A DNA stretch of 64,000 nucleotides, taken from assembly GCA_022113835.1 (NCBI GenBank), contig JAILWY010000029.1, positions 754,001 through 818,000 on the forward strand, written 5' to 3'. A program made the translations under genes and the position numbers. Shown here piece by piece: positions 45,140-57,537 of this stretch; the first letter of the stretch is position 1; each line of letters starts with the position of its first letter. The notes under the pieces were generated by a model, which saw only the letters and a list, made by a program, of their open reading frames with translations, was not told the origin of the DNA and did no database searches. Source of the stretch: Atopsyche davidsoni (taxonomy: Eukaryota > Arthropoda > Insecta > Trichoptera > Hydrobiosidae).

Positions 45140-47336
45140 GAGGATCTAATGAATCCACTGTCTTAGGCCCATCAAACTTTTAGATGCCCCGAAGTATTGC
45201 CCTTGGATACCAGCAATGCTCAATCACTTACTATTTTAATAAATTTAGCGAGGACATGGGGAGGTGAAGGATTTGCACAGTCTCGCAGTATCATGCTTAG
45301 CGTTTTACTAAAAATTCTTCTTCGTGCAAGTCTTTCAAATTATAGTACGAAACGCTGGTTTTTTTTCTTTCGTTTATTCTTAATATAACCATTTGTCAAT
45401 GAACTGTAATTGCATCATGCGTTTATGTAAACACACACAATGAACCGATTACAACTGCGCGCCGAGTGACTGGTTTTCCAGCTATGACTGACGGTGTACA
45501 CGTGATTCACCGTCGACATTATCTATATCTATCGCATGATAACGGGCATTCGTCACCTTTCCCAGCGCCTCCCTTCCGCTGCGCAATCCGGCCGCGCACT
45601 CGCTCGCGACGTCTGGGATACTCAACTCAACATCATCAAAAAATATTTAAAAAAAAAAAACAACGTTCTTTCATCGACGTGGTCCTTAAACTTAGGTATT
45701 TTCGTATCATCAAAGAATCATTCTTCAGGAAAGTCATTGATATTCTCATTCTTTAAGTGCCTTTTCTCATTATCAATACCGTTTCTGAAAATGACAAAAT
45801 CCAAATCAGCATTGACAATGAAGTAGTGGAAAGGGTGAAAATATTTAAATATTCGGGTAGCTGACTGAACGACAGTGAACAAGATATAATATGACTTTTT
45901 TTACTGATCTATAAATATAAATTAATATCTTAATAAATATAAGTTTGGAACATCTGGCGATGTCACCTCCACCCATCGCGCTGCGAATTCGTAACAAAAA
46001 ACCGCATTAGTCCAAATACAACCGTGCAGTACACAACAAGTAAACTTGCGTGTGTTTGTTTACGTCTTTATTAACAAACACATCCGCGCGTGATAGTGCG
46101 ATCAAAATCGAGAAAGTGTTGAAGCGCTGACGTCACTTGCCATTTAATATTTCGATTACAGAAATGTATAAATATTGAATTACTAATTGCTAGATTATTT
46201 TTATCATTTTTTTTTTTACTGAATCGTTTGACATGTCCATTGTAAAGTTATCGGACAGTTATTCGTTGTAGTATCGAAGCTATTCCCGGTACACTCGGTG
46301 TAAAATGCATCGTGAATTTAGTGTTGGCGCGCGGTAGGTCCGGCGTAAGTGCACAGTGGTTCGGCGTGTTGTTCAACCGTTTTATTATTATTGTTCGATT
46401 GTGAAACGGAGTGAGCCGCGCGTTTTTACAGCCCACCACTGTGCACTCGGCTGTGTTGCAAACACCGCCGCGGGTTAACACAAGGTAAGGCTTTTTTTTT
46501 TTTTTTACTAAAAATACTGCACTCTTAGGCGTTATGCCGTGTTATTTCTTTAATGCTCAATTCCTGTACCGGTATGAATTTATTTTCACCGAATATTGTT
46601 TGCGTTCTTCACGTGAAGTCTCTCAACTTGGATTAGATCCGCGGACCCTGTCGCAAGCGGATCGCAATCCGCCCGGCCATCGCGCCATTGTGTCGGGCTT
46701 GCGCTGGGCGCACGGTGCGGCACCCCGGTGGGCACGGCAAGCCGCACCCAGCTGTAATAAATCACCGCCATTTGTATTTATTGCTTATTATATCGGAGCG
46801 CGGATAGCTCTCGCCACCGCCGCGCTGTACTGCCGCGCGTAATCGCAATTTCCTGGCAGAACTTTTCAACTTATGTTTCACCTCCATTATGCTAATGCGG
46901 AGGATGTACCGCCCGATCGAGTATTGCTATCATATTAGCATACATTAAAAAAGCACAGGGTGAATGTAATACATATATTTTTTTGTGAAAATTAGGGAAA
47001 TTACCTAACGGAGCCTTACTATAATTTTATAAATATAAAATGCCAAAAATGTCGAATTCCACGTTTTATGAAATATCGCTTTATAATGTAAATGTAATTT
47101 TTTTATTGTGTGGGTTTCGTTGATTTTAGATCGTGTTATAATTTATCAAATTGTCATGTTAGTTTATATTTTATTTTCACAGGTTGACAAGCTGTCCATC
47201 TCGCTTAGCTAAATATTAATATTATTCAAAGGTTTGGTGCTGTTAAAATTTTTATTATTCCTACAATTGTTTAAAAATTAAATTAGTAAATGTTTTTATA
47301 TATACTTTTTTAAAAATATTAATTTGTTACAAATAT
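45140..47336. other. Mostly gene-free stretch; possible non-coding 5' exon
   Basis: AT-rich, with GC-rich patches at 45,540-45,620, 46,300-46,480 and 46,630-46,840. The segment ending at 46,484 is followed by a strong donor (CACAAG|GTAAGG) and a T-tract. A TGACGTCA site lies upstream at about 46,130. This could be a first, non-coding exon of a transcript, but I see no decisive promoter. Confidence 0.25.
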
Positions 47337-47489
47337 TGTAACAACACAACTGACAAACGATTTGTAATTTACTAATAGCGTATATTTATTTAAGATATTT
47401 TTTTTATACTTTCCTCTAGTGAACAACGCAATGAGAACTCTATTGGCCAGTTAACGTTGTCGGTTGTGTTGCTAAACGTGTAGGCAGCA
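47337..47489. mobile_element. MITE of the CACAACTGACA family, about 150 bp
   Basis: The left end AACAACACAACTGACAAACG and the reverse complement of the right end AGCAACACAACCGACAACGT are clear inverted repeats. The interior carries the family words ACTAATAGCG and TATTGGCCAGTT. The boundaries are approximate because the TIRs fade outward. Confidence 0.6.
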
Positions 47490-47900
47490 ATCCGGATTAG
47501 CGATTTGGTTTATTTACAAAGCCACAGTTACTCGAGTCGTATTATCTGAATAACGTATCAATTGGTTTTGTAAATTTTCTTGCAAAACGGACACATTGTT
47601 CCATGTTAAAATATGATATCACGCCGTGTGTTATTTCTCCACAGGGCGTTGCTGTGCTATGAATTTGATTTATTTCTATATTCAATCTGTACACAATCTT
47701 TCAAAATTCCAATAAATCGTTGTATTATTATCGCAACTCTTGCTTTCAGTTCGGAATTTTATAAAAGGGTTATATTAAAAACAATTCTGTTATTCGATGT
47801 GATCGGTTAATATTTATGAAATGAAACCATATTTGTGCAATTAATCAAGAAAGAAGATAGCGATATAGATGTGGTTTTTTTTTTTTAAGTTTTGAGGTAC

Positions 47901-47940
47901 TTCGACGTTTCGGTCCCTATGCTGGGACCATCTTCGGGGA
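47901..47940 (-). repeat. Conserved hairpin module in an interspersed repeat
   Basis: The minus strand reads CCGAAGATGGTCCC-AGCATA-GGGACCGAAACGTC. A perfect 6-bp stem (GGTCCC/GGGACC) lies between GAAGAT and GAAACGTC. The same architecture with a different stem is at 59,778-59,810 (CTGAAGAAGCC...GGCGAAAGCGCC). Similar GAAGATGG..stem..CCGAAACGTC modules are common in arthropod interspersed repeats. It resembles a hammerhead core but does not fit one exactly. Confidence 0.6.
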
Positions 47941-49397
47941 TTCTTGTTTCAACATCCAGCTCAAAATTACTGAATTACTAATTATTAGAATAATTCATCC
48001 AAAGTTGTGTATATATACGAGTAGAAGTATCAATTAATTAAATAATTTATTTACATAATTTAAAAAAATTATTTATGCAGTTAATTCTTCTAATAAATTT
48101 ATTTACGCATACTAATTTCCTTTATTTTTTTATTGAATAAATATTTTAAGCCCTTAACACACGTCGTGACACAACTGACAACCAACCGACATATCGTCAC
48201 CTATTTGCCGTTTCTTTCGATAAAATTTTCTTTTGGCTTCATCTTTTGTGATATTTTTATGCGCTACCGTAAAAAATGAACCAAATCAACTTTTTATTGC
48301 TGAGTGTATAGACAGTATAGAGCGTTTGAGGCTTTTAAATAATTGAATAACTCCGTTGCATTGACTAAATAACGATATCTTTAACGCAGTGCTCTGTTAG
48401 GTTTTTTTTCGATAAAGTATAGATAATAAAAAAAAAAACAAAGATAACACTGTGTGCCAATCTTTTATTTATTCAAAGACTCAACTTGAGCAGTTATCTG
48501 ATAATTTCAATCCGATGATTTCAAAACCTAACATTAACATATCAATTAATTTGTTTATACATAAACTGATAAAGTATGGGATGATTGCGTAATTTTTTTT
48601 TTATACTAATATGTGATAGTGATATGTAATTTTTTATGAAAACTGTTTTCACCTTAATACGCATCAATGACTTAATACACAATACATTTATATTTATTAG
48701 TCTATTTCACATAATTGCTTGTGCGGACCGCACGTCTTAGATACTACTCATGCATTATAGAATTATTAATCTGTGTACAATGATACGCTGCACATCACGG
48801 GGTCTAACGCTGATGCAATATCTCTTATTCAAAATTAGACGGGGCCAATGAATCAAATCGGAACTCCAGAGTCCGTATCATAATCTCAGAGACGCTGGTT
48901 AATGCGCCCCGTCCGCCGAGGGCCGCATTAATACCCGTCGGGCCTCCGGGGCTCCCCGGAAGACGACCGGAAGTGCCCGACGAGGCCGTGCATCATCCCC
49001 AGGCGCCCTGCAGCTAGCCCTGACGATGGACCCGATCGTGTGGATGCAATCGAAAACTCGAATATATCCACGAATACTCGAAATCGAGCCGTAGCAAATA
49101 TCATATATGTATGGCTCAATGGCGAAAACATAATAAAATTAATATTTTATTATTAGATTTATTGTATGATATTTAAGCTTGGATTCTTAAAAATAAATAT
49201 TTTCCATTTTTACGAAATTTCGCAAAGCGCAATAATATATTATTAGGTTATTAGGTTCGGTTTATTCGTGGCGAGTTTTTTCGGGGGTAAAATTTTATTT
49301 TAAATTTGTAAGGGTTTAAAAATATGATTTTTAAATATATATTTATAGTACGATTTTTTTACATGTTAATTTTTTATGGTCACCTATGTGGAAAAAT
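47941..49397. other. Gene-free stretch
   Basis: AT-rich, with a fragment of the CACAACTGACA family near 48,170 and a GC-rich island at 48,890-49,030. No exon is recognised. Confidence 0.4.
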
Positions 49398-49436
49398 TAA
49401 AATGGAATTCCACCGAGTACTCTTTGTCAAAAATAT
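49398..49436 (+). repeat. Dispersed repeat motif, 'CCACCGAGTACTC' family, copy 3
   Basis: AAAATGGAATTCCACCGAGT then ACTCTTTGTCAAAAATA. Best-preserved copy of the module first seen at 240-275. Confidence 0.55.
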
Positions 49437-51004
49437 TTTTTATTTATTAATAGTACGAATGAATAGTTCAAATGAATTCGATTGCATAACCGATTCGATC
49501 GCGAACATCACTAGAGACCTGCCGTCGCCTCCCACCCGCCCACCTGAGCTCATTAGCCATCCTGACGATTACCTGTTCCGTTACTGCCGCATGCGGCGCA
49601 CCAGCGAGGCACACGTGAAGGAGAACCCGGATAAAGTTCGGGATGCTTTTTTTAAAAATATATATTAAAAAATACATTAGCTGTTCAAAACAATTTAGGC
49701 GCAGAATCAACATAAAGCGTACGAGAAAAAACATGAGATGTAAATGGAGTTCCACACAGTTAAAAGTTTGGGGGACCTCTGGATTAGAAAGTAATATTTA
49801 CACGAGTGTTGTGTCGTAAGATGCGTACAGAGTATCAAAACTTGCACAAAGTAAATCGTCCCAAGCTTGCCCTGCTCAAGAGGGCCGGCCCTTCCATTTC
49901 CTGCGCCGCTTCCGGCAGCCATCAGCCATCAGCCCGCGGGCTTTCTGGTCATCCAGGAACACTCCAGGGGTGAGGAATGCAAGACACAGGCGGGACGCGA
50001 ACACCACCCCTCCGAGAGCGACGCCCTGGCACCTTTTTCTTTTGACACGTAGAATAAACACGTGGAGTCTATTGGCGTTGAGTTAGTACTGATTGGGAAT
50101 CTTGCGTGTTTATGGAAATGCTTTGTGAGGTTTCATGTCGGTGCGTAAAAATATCTCGTCTTTGTTTATCGTAAAATCGATTTGATAACCCGAATTTTTC
50201 CCTTCGATTGGCACGACCGGCTCGGATTGATTTTTTTGTTGTTGATAATTATGACATAAAATATAAACATAACAGCGAAATAGTCGTATAACATTCCACC
50301 GTGGCACGCTATCTAGCTCGCTAGAAAATAAAAAAAATACAGTTTTGTATGCAATATGTTTAAGGCTGTGTTTCCCAGAAATTGAGTCTTCACCTCCACC
50401 ACGGCTATCGCAATCCGAGCGACAATTGCAATCGCTCAATGCAGGCACTGCTTATTTTATTATATACAAAAAAAACAAAGCATTTATTCGTGTAATAAAA
50501 TATAACATTCAAGTTTAAAAGGTATTTGTGAAAGTTAATATGTATACACTTCAAACCTGTGGATATTAATACGCTCTTTAAGAATACTCGGTGCTATATT
50601 TTCTTTAATATGATACTTAAACGATGTCGGTCTTCAAAATCCAGATATTTATGCTTAATATTAAACGATTACACGTGGTATAAGGCATGGGGACCACCGC
50701 AGAACATATCTGGCGTCGGAAATCACATCGTGTGGGAGCCGACGGGCATGGGGGAACACGACGGAATCTCTCCCCGCGGCGCCTTATGGGAGGATACGTC
50801 GTATCTTACAAAACTACAACTCCCAGAGATACTATTACTAATAAACACTGCTAAGCCATCGTTAACTTAAGTGAACAACTTGGAAGTAAATATGCTGGCT
50901 TTTTGATTTTATGACCGATGTTAGTTATCTCTGCGGTACGGATAACGCGCTTATATCCGCGACTGCAAGAATAAGCCGGTAATATATTGAATTGGTGAAT
51001 TGTT
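49437..51004. other. Gene-free stretch
   Basis: Mixed composition, with GC-rich patches at 49,500-49,640, 49,880-50,030 and 50,690-50,800. Open frames on both strands overlap and carry no recognised domain. Confidence 0.4.
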
Positions 51005-51125
51005 TTAATTTGCAATACTCCACATTTAAACAATTAATATAAATTGCCCAACAGCTGGCATATTGCGACTTTCTTATTTGTGAGCGCTTTCGCCTTTCAA
51101 GCCGTATTGTGTATATATACTGTAC
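51005..51125 (+). repeat. Dispersed repeat (family D) copy
   Basis: AATTTGCAATACTCCACATT, then AACAATTAATATAAATTGCC, then a GAGCGCTTTCGCC hairpin half. It matches the order in the reverse-oriented copies at 59,740-59,865 and 2,880-3,178. It ends just upstream of ratchet site 3. Confidence 0.45.
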
Positions 51126-51139
51126 ATGTGCTATATACT

Positions 51140-51178
51140 CTAATATTAATAATTTATTTTCTTTGTTTACAGGTGAGT
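51140..51178 (+). promoter_or_regulatory. Recursive splice (ratchet) site 3
   Basis: Seen: CTAAT at 51140-51144 as branch-point candidate (29 bases from the AG), a T-rich tract (TTATTTTCTTTGTTTA), CAG ending at 51172, and GTGAGT from 51173. It lies 16,649 bp downstream of site 2, on the same strand. The junction matches the zero-nucleotide-exon consensus. The branch point is slightly weaker than at sites 1 and 2. Confidence 0.72.
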
Positions 51179-51218
51179 ACATTTTTCAATATCTACAAGA
51201 TTTAAATATGAACGGTTG
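51173..51218 (+). other. Candidate RS exon after ratchet site 3
   Basis: 46 nt from the regenerated donor to GGTTG|GTAAGT, a full-consensus donor followed by a T-run. Frame 1 has a stop; only frame 3 is open. The interval therefore looks like a non-coding definition exon and not a retained microexon. Confidence 0.5.
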
Positions 51219-52430
51219 GTAAGTTTTTTTTAACACAATTTGACTTTGATATTTTCCGCTTAAATTTATCGTCACAATTTAACTGCGGGTATTAGAAGAT
51301 AAAATAATTCGTTGATTCATACTATAAAGCTTTGTAAATATATACAACAATATCTGAAATGACGAAAAAAATCCTGTATTTTCTTTGGAACACAATTGGA
51401 ATTAGTTTTTTATTTATAGATATTAATCCTTTATCTAAAAATATTATATACAAAATAAACTTGTAAAAGATGCGGGTATATTAAATACGGGTTAGGTAAA
51501 AGCATGCAGTGCTCCAAAGACAAGCGATGTATAATATAACATTACATTCAGGTAATGTATACATAATTGTAAATATATTGTCCTCGCTAGGTACCCGGCC
51601 GGTGTATCAAGTCAGTTAATTTAGAACAAATGAATAATTTATCGACTAGTACCCCTTGTCCGGACTCGGCGGGTTTGCCAGAATTCACCGAGCGAAATTA
51701 ACCGGCCATAATTTTCTAAAACATAATATAAATTTGAAAGTTCATTTAAATTTATTTGTTGGTGCAGTAAAAATCCGTGCTCATGCACAATAATTGAATG
51801 TAAAAACATTTCTCGTCGGCTGTCATTCAAAACATCATACCACGGTGCTTTGATCGGTTTTGTTTATTTTCAAATATCAAATACAATGCATGCAGTATTT
51901 ATGCATCGGCAGATAGTTGTGCCAACCACTGGTCCAATAGGATATGTAACTGACTCGTACAAGGTGTTTACGAGTATTTCCACTGTAGATCAGATGTTTG
52001 ATCGGATGTTGAAATTTCCTCCCGACATGCTCTCCCTCATTACGATCTCCAAGAACCCTAGTGCACGGGTCCTGCACTTCCTCTTAAGGGATAACAAAGC
52101 CTCGGATAAATAACAAAAAAAACACTTGTTTCCTAGCCGCTTTCATGTTGCAGACCGGCGGCCAAATGCGGGAGCTTATTTTAACATTGAACATTTGCAC
52201 AATAGAAACTAATGGGCGGCCTCCCCACACACCTAGGGTGAAGTGTTTAGGCTCCTAGCTTAGTTTATATATGCATATATGTTTTTTTTGACAAATAGGG
52301 GGTGGTTTCCAAAAATCTAAATTGCGGTCGCCGAATTGCGACAAATGGCGCTTCGCGCACTCGGGCCAGGAGCGCGCACCTGCTCCCGATGGCAATTAAT
52401 ATACCTTCGTACTGGGCGCGCAGGTGAGGC
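51219..52430. other. Gene-free stretch
   Basis: AT-rich. A + frame at 51850-52113 (87 codons) has a plausible composition in its second half (PPDMLSLITISKNPSARVLH) but no recognised domain and an overlapping minus frame, so it is not called. Confidence 0.35.
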
Positions 52431-52474
52431 CGGGCCTGGCTGGGCCTGGCTGGGCCTGGCTGGGCCTGGCGGGG
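52431..52474 (+). repeat. 10-bp tandem repeat (GGGCCTGGCT)n
   Basis: Four copies of GGGCCTGGCT, the last ending CGGGG. The long proline/alanine frames here are repeat translations. Confidence 0.9.
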
Positions 52475-55400
52475 ACTCCCCACGCAGGCCGGCGGTCGTT
52501 CGTCACGACTAACGACGCGGCTCTTTTCAGGCAAATCAATTTCTTAAGTGAAAAGTGTCATTTAGAAAACAATACATTTCACTTCGTTTTTTCTCCATCT
52601 CGAGGGAAAATTGAAAATTTCGGACATTGAAGTATTGCATTCGATTATTGAAGGAGCTTTTCTGTACGCTGTTTTTGCCCGAACTTTTCAGTTTTAATTA
52701 TTGCAGGCAACCATCTGACAGTAATCACTATTGGAGATCTGTAGGAGAAACGTGTCTCTTATAATTTAAGAAAAAAGGAGAGTACAAGATCATCCGCAAT
52801 GTGAATTGATAAACGCGCTTCCCACAGCTCTACGGTCTAGCGCCCCAATCCTTTCGACCACTCGAGTCCTATTTAAACACATCCTCGTTACAATGGACCT
52901 GTTTGCATATGAACGTATAATCGCCACTCGTTAAACTATTATTACTCGTGTGCTCTGCGCTGTAAACGCAGTCGTTCATTTCAATCAGTGCTTTTTAACA
53001 GCGGCCCGTTAAAATGCAGCCGTTAATACTAGCCACCGTTAATTAGAACTGCAGGGTGCACGCTGGGGAGGAGGGAACTTTCCAAATCACCGGCGAGCGA
53101 CAACTTCCTCCCCGGGGCTTGTTTGCTCTAGACTTGCACCAACTCGGCGCAACTACCCCGTCTCGACTTTCCCGGCGCAACTACCACGTCGCCCTCAATA
53201 TAAATGCGGCCGACTCCGAGTCATACTAACAGCTGATGAATACACGACTAGTTTCTGTAACTTCGTGCCTTAGGTTTGTTTTTTTTATATAATTATTTTT
53301 GAAATAGAAAACTCACGATCACTCGTACCCCAAGATCCCCCAGTTTTGGTACCGAAACAGCATTGCGCCCAAGAACAAAGTAAATCTACTAAGTTTCGAT
53401 AAGTAAGTAAATTTATGCAAAATTATATCTTGATTTGTGCAATCGATTGATCATAATCAATATTCCAATTAGAAGGTTGCAAACGCTTATTCACCGCTAT
53501 ATTGTTTCTACGGGTCCCATTTTAAAATTTAACCAAACATAATCTACTGCCCGTTTCATGGCGTATGTTTAATTATGCAATGTAATAATCTGTTCAATAA
53601 TTATTAAATACTTTAATCAGTTGTGAAATTACCGAAGTTGGTGGGAAATACGAACAAAAGTCTCCCAGATTGGTTAGAACAAGCCCGATGGCATTATGAA
53701 TGACCTTATGGTCTCTAAAGGTCGACGATCGACCGGCGCTATTTCCAGCGTGGCCCACATCGGTCGTCACCTGCAGTCTACCTGGACCTCACCGAAATCA
53801 CCCGTGGACTGTCAAAGTTCACCTGACCGAAATACATAGAGCCAACTTCCGAATCCGAGCGGCTGGTTAAATCAAACATGGATTTTCGAGCTGTCAACTA
53901 CGTTACATGGATTTAATGGAGCACTTTCATCTCCAATTGGCGGGTCTGATCTGTGATTTAGGTCAAACGATTTAAGGTGATGTGTTGTTTCAAAGACCCG
54001 GTAAAGCTATAAGTCTTAAATTATGGATAATTATATATTGATCCCATTCAACGCAATGCATAAGCATATACACCATGGATTTATATATTCGAAAGAAGTA
54101 AATACCGGAAACATAACACAGACACGATTGCCTACACCGCTTGCTGACACTACTTTTAAATCTACATTTTTTTAAATAATATATTTTCAAGTTATTACTA
54201 GATGTAAGATTTATCCCTCACCCCCTTGTTTCTTGAAGCTAGTATAATAAGCGCCTTTTCTCGGGGGTGAGTTTCCGAGTGAGAATAATTTAACAATTAC
54301 GAGTCGACAAACATTAAAAACACATGTCCCCCACACTCCCCGCTGAATATTCAATAAATAACACGCGACACGCACGCCGCGGCCCCCGTCTTCTCCTCCT
54401 CGGGGGTGCCGACTTCCCAACCTGTTCTCGACAAAACATCGGCTTATTAATCGAGCGCTCCAGTTGGACAGAGGAAACGATGACTGTTTAGACCGTCCAT
54501 AAAAAAAATTACAACGAGATCAATAATGGGTTTTCTATGAAATCTGTGACGATTTCCGCCAACAAAATGTGAATATGTTTGCGTTCGAATTCGGATCATG
54601 CTCTTTATGGTGGACAGATGGTAGATGATTTTATAAAGAGATGTAGGGGGTGGATTATCAACTGTGAAATTTGTGCCCTGTGGCTTCTCCCCTTATCAGG
54701 GATCGTGCATGAATGCAGTTGAGGAAGAGGGGAAGCTCTTGGCGTATGTCTGTCCATAAAATGCATACACATGCATCAGACTGTAATATACATTCGTTAG
54801 AATGCAATAACAGTTTAGATAATATGGTAAGATCTCACAATATACGCGATGAAACACTATCATCGTGTTTAATGAACGTATCGTCATCATCAACTCGAAG
54901 GGTTCGACTCGATCGAACACCGACGGGGCAACCCTGCGGAGAGGGTAATTAGCGCGGGGGTGTTTTTTACCCAGCCGTAATGAGTTTTTCAGCGCGGCGC
55001 TTCTATTAATACTCAATTTCGGGTCTAATTACAAAGTGCTGCACCGGCCCCGCTGAAAGTGACCCAATCTGGTCGTGCTTCCCTGCTTGACGGAATACAA
55101 CCGCGATGGGTTAAATCAGTTAAGTCTTCTGAAAAAAAAAAAACACAAAACAAAACGCAAGAAATAAGAGAGTGCTATTAACTAATCACCGTTCGGTTGT
55201 GTTGCAGCGTGCATAGGCAGCTTTACAGCTTCAGTGCGAAAAAACAAGTGCTGTATGGGTTACCCTTGATCTTTCTCAATCAGCTGTTTTCGATTCTAGC
55301 TCTTTTGACGGTTGATTTTACTTTCTGTAAAGCTGATCTCTTCGTTGGTCGAAAAGCCATATCTTTGCTTTGTCTTTTAAATATCATGTTAAATTTTGAA

Positions 55401-57095
55401 GCGATTGTCCACAGGCGTGGATTTGCGTAGCGGTCATATAGACATAGTGAGTTGATTTAAACACTATCTACTGCTTGAAATATGGTACAATGTAATATAA
55501 TATTTCCCATGCCCATTGAGATCCGCCTGTGCCTGGCTTTGTCCAAACATTTAATTATTTCCTAGATATTTCTTGGTTGATACAAGAACTTCAGTGATGC
55601 GGAAGGGCGCCCAAGAAACCATGTTTATTTTAGTCACTTATTGGTAATGTACATGCGGTCTGAATTTATATTTCCCGTTTAAATTTATTAATAGTAGCAT
55701 ACTGACATTTCGCGCAACGCCCGGTTGTTTTGCAGAAGTATGTATTCGTCAGTATATATTTTTTGCGATTATAATAATTTGGCCACAGCCTGTAGTCCGC
55801 TATCGCCGGAACGTGAAATAAATTCAGTACAAACACAAGCATAATGATTATACCCCGTGACTATGACAAATGACTGGGTAATTTGTTTTCATACAAACAT
55901 TTAATTTATCGTACGTGTTATTTATTATTCCTCCCGGTCAATTATTAAAACGCTATTATTTACATAACTACGCGTAATGTAATTTTTTTTTAACAACGCG
56001 CAACCGAACCATTGAAATTTCTTCGTTTCTCCGGTGAAGAGCCCCTTAAGACCCGCCACAGTGTTCTCGCCGGATGTTTTCTACAAGTCATCGGTATAGC
56101 TTTCCTGGCTAGGTGGGTTTAAGACGGTGACGGTGGACCCTTGACACGGGTCTCACCTGTCATAATTCAGGTGACACGAATCTTTTGAGAACAGTCATCA
56201 CGTGAATTTTACGTAAAAATAATTTCAAAATTATTATTATTATAATAAACGACCTATTTTTATGAAATCAGATTTCTTTGCGTAGATCGAGCGCACCTCT
56301 CTTAGAGCGGAGTGGTGTTATTTGGATTAAAAAAATACTTTCGTGTGTATTAATGTATTAAAAACATTTATCTCTTTATTGTGAATTGATAAAGCCGTTT
56401 CTTCCGAGAATGAACAAAATAAATTGGTAAAATCTTGAGATATTAAAAAAAGCGTTTTTAAGAACGCGTAATTCTTCATCGTTTTTGTTGACTGGCACCT
56501 GTATAAAGCCTCTCGCCGCTGTGCCTAATGATCTAGGAAATTGAACTTGTAACCGTTTTTTGAAAAGTAATTTTCTAACAGATCGGTTCGGCTGCGCTCT
56601 TCGAGAATGTACATTTTCACAGCACAATCCGCTTAATCACTAATTGTGCCGTCTTCCAAACCACCTTCTCGGGTAAATATCTCCAATATCCGTTACCAGG
56701 TATGGAATGGGAGCTCTCCGTGTCGGCGCGCCGGAAAGCTGGCCGTAGACTTGCAGCTGGGGGAGTACCAGCTCGCCGGCGTCTGAATTCTCAAACGTGC
56801 AAAGGATGTATTGGTCGTTAGTTTTATCTTTATTAGGCCAGCTTTGAACTGTCTAGCACTCTAGCAGCCAACCATGAGGTCCAAGGGAAACCTCTACTTC
56901 TGATTGCTTTGAACTGTTTGTTTACCTTAAGATAAAATCATTCGGATCGAAGTGCCCCTCAATTTGAAGCATTCGTTCCGCTCGCCGTCATTCGTCTCCC
57001 GGTCCACGCCCAGCTTTATTCATATCACACACGGATAATTTATTCCAGGAAGCACCAGCTATTACCGCACGCCGCTTGAGTGTGTGCGCCGCTCG
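52475..57095. other. Long gene-free stretch
   Basis: Mixed composition, with GC-rich islands at 53,020-53,210 and 54,370-54,420. A fragment of the CACAACTGACA family lies near 55,185-55,235 (GGTTGTGTTGCAGCGTGCAT). I see no exon. Confidence 0.4.
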
Positions 57096-57138
57096 GTGTG
57101 TGTGTGTGCGCGCGCGTGTGTGTGTGTGTGTGTGTGCG
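57096..57138 (+). repeat. (GT)n/(GC)n microsatellite
   Basis: Alternating GTGTGTGTGC, GCGCGCGTGT and GTGTGTGTGC. Alternating purine-pyrimidine tracts of this kind favour Z-DNA. Confidence 0.95.
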
Positions 57139-57317
57139 TGACGGTGTGTGCGTGCGCGGACATAATGGTAACATTTAAATTCGGTCGTAATGACCATTAA
57201 TTACGGATCCCAAATCATAATGCGCCGCGCACACCGACGGGCGGAGGTCCGCGAGTTCGGAAATACAGCAGATACTTTCGTAACCTATTACAATCTACCC
57301 ACGGCACTCTGCCTTCA

Positions 57318-57376
57318 TTTGTAATACTCCATATTTAAATAATAACTATGAAGAGCCAAACGGCTAGAAAATCGCG
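57318..57376 (+). repeat. Dispersed repeat (family D) end
   Basis: TTTGTAATACTCCATATTTA then AATAACTATGAAGAGCCAAA then CGGCTAGAAAATCGCGATTT. It is the reverse complement of the AAATCG...CTAGCCATTTGGCTATTCAT end at 59,810-59,865. Confidence 0.55.
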
Positions 57377-57384
57377 ATTTTACG

Positions 57385-57537
57385 CATGTCGCAACACAAC
57401 TGACTACTGATCATCAAATAACAGTTGCGATGAGCCGGCTACTGATTTGCCAATAGTATCGTACTATTTTAGATGTTGTATATGTAATATGGTTTAGCCT
57501 AACGCAAAAGAGGAGGCTCTTGGCCAGTTGTGCCGCG
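57385..57537. mobile_element. MITE of the CACAACTGACA family, about 150 bp
   Basis: The left end CATGTCGCAACACAACTGAC and the right end GGCCAGTTGTGCCGCG (reverse complement CGCGGCACAACTGGCC) are inverted repeats. The interior words CTGATTTGCCAATAGT and AACGCAAAAGAGGAGGCTCT are shared with other copies. It sits directly against the family D repeat. Confidence 0.55.

Noticed and set aside
51850..52113. 87-codon + open frame as an exon
   Set aside because: No recognised domain, no framing splice sites, and a minus-strand frame overlaps it.
52400..52440. CAG|GTGAGG as another ratchet site
   Set aside because: Preceded by GGGCGCG, with no acceptor features.
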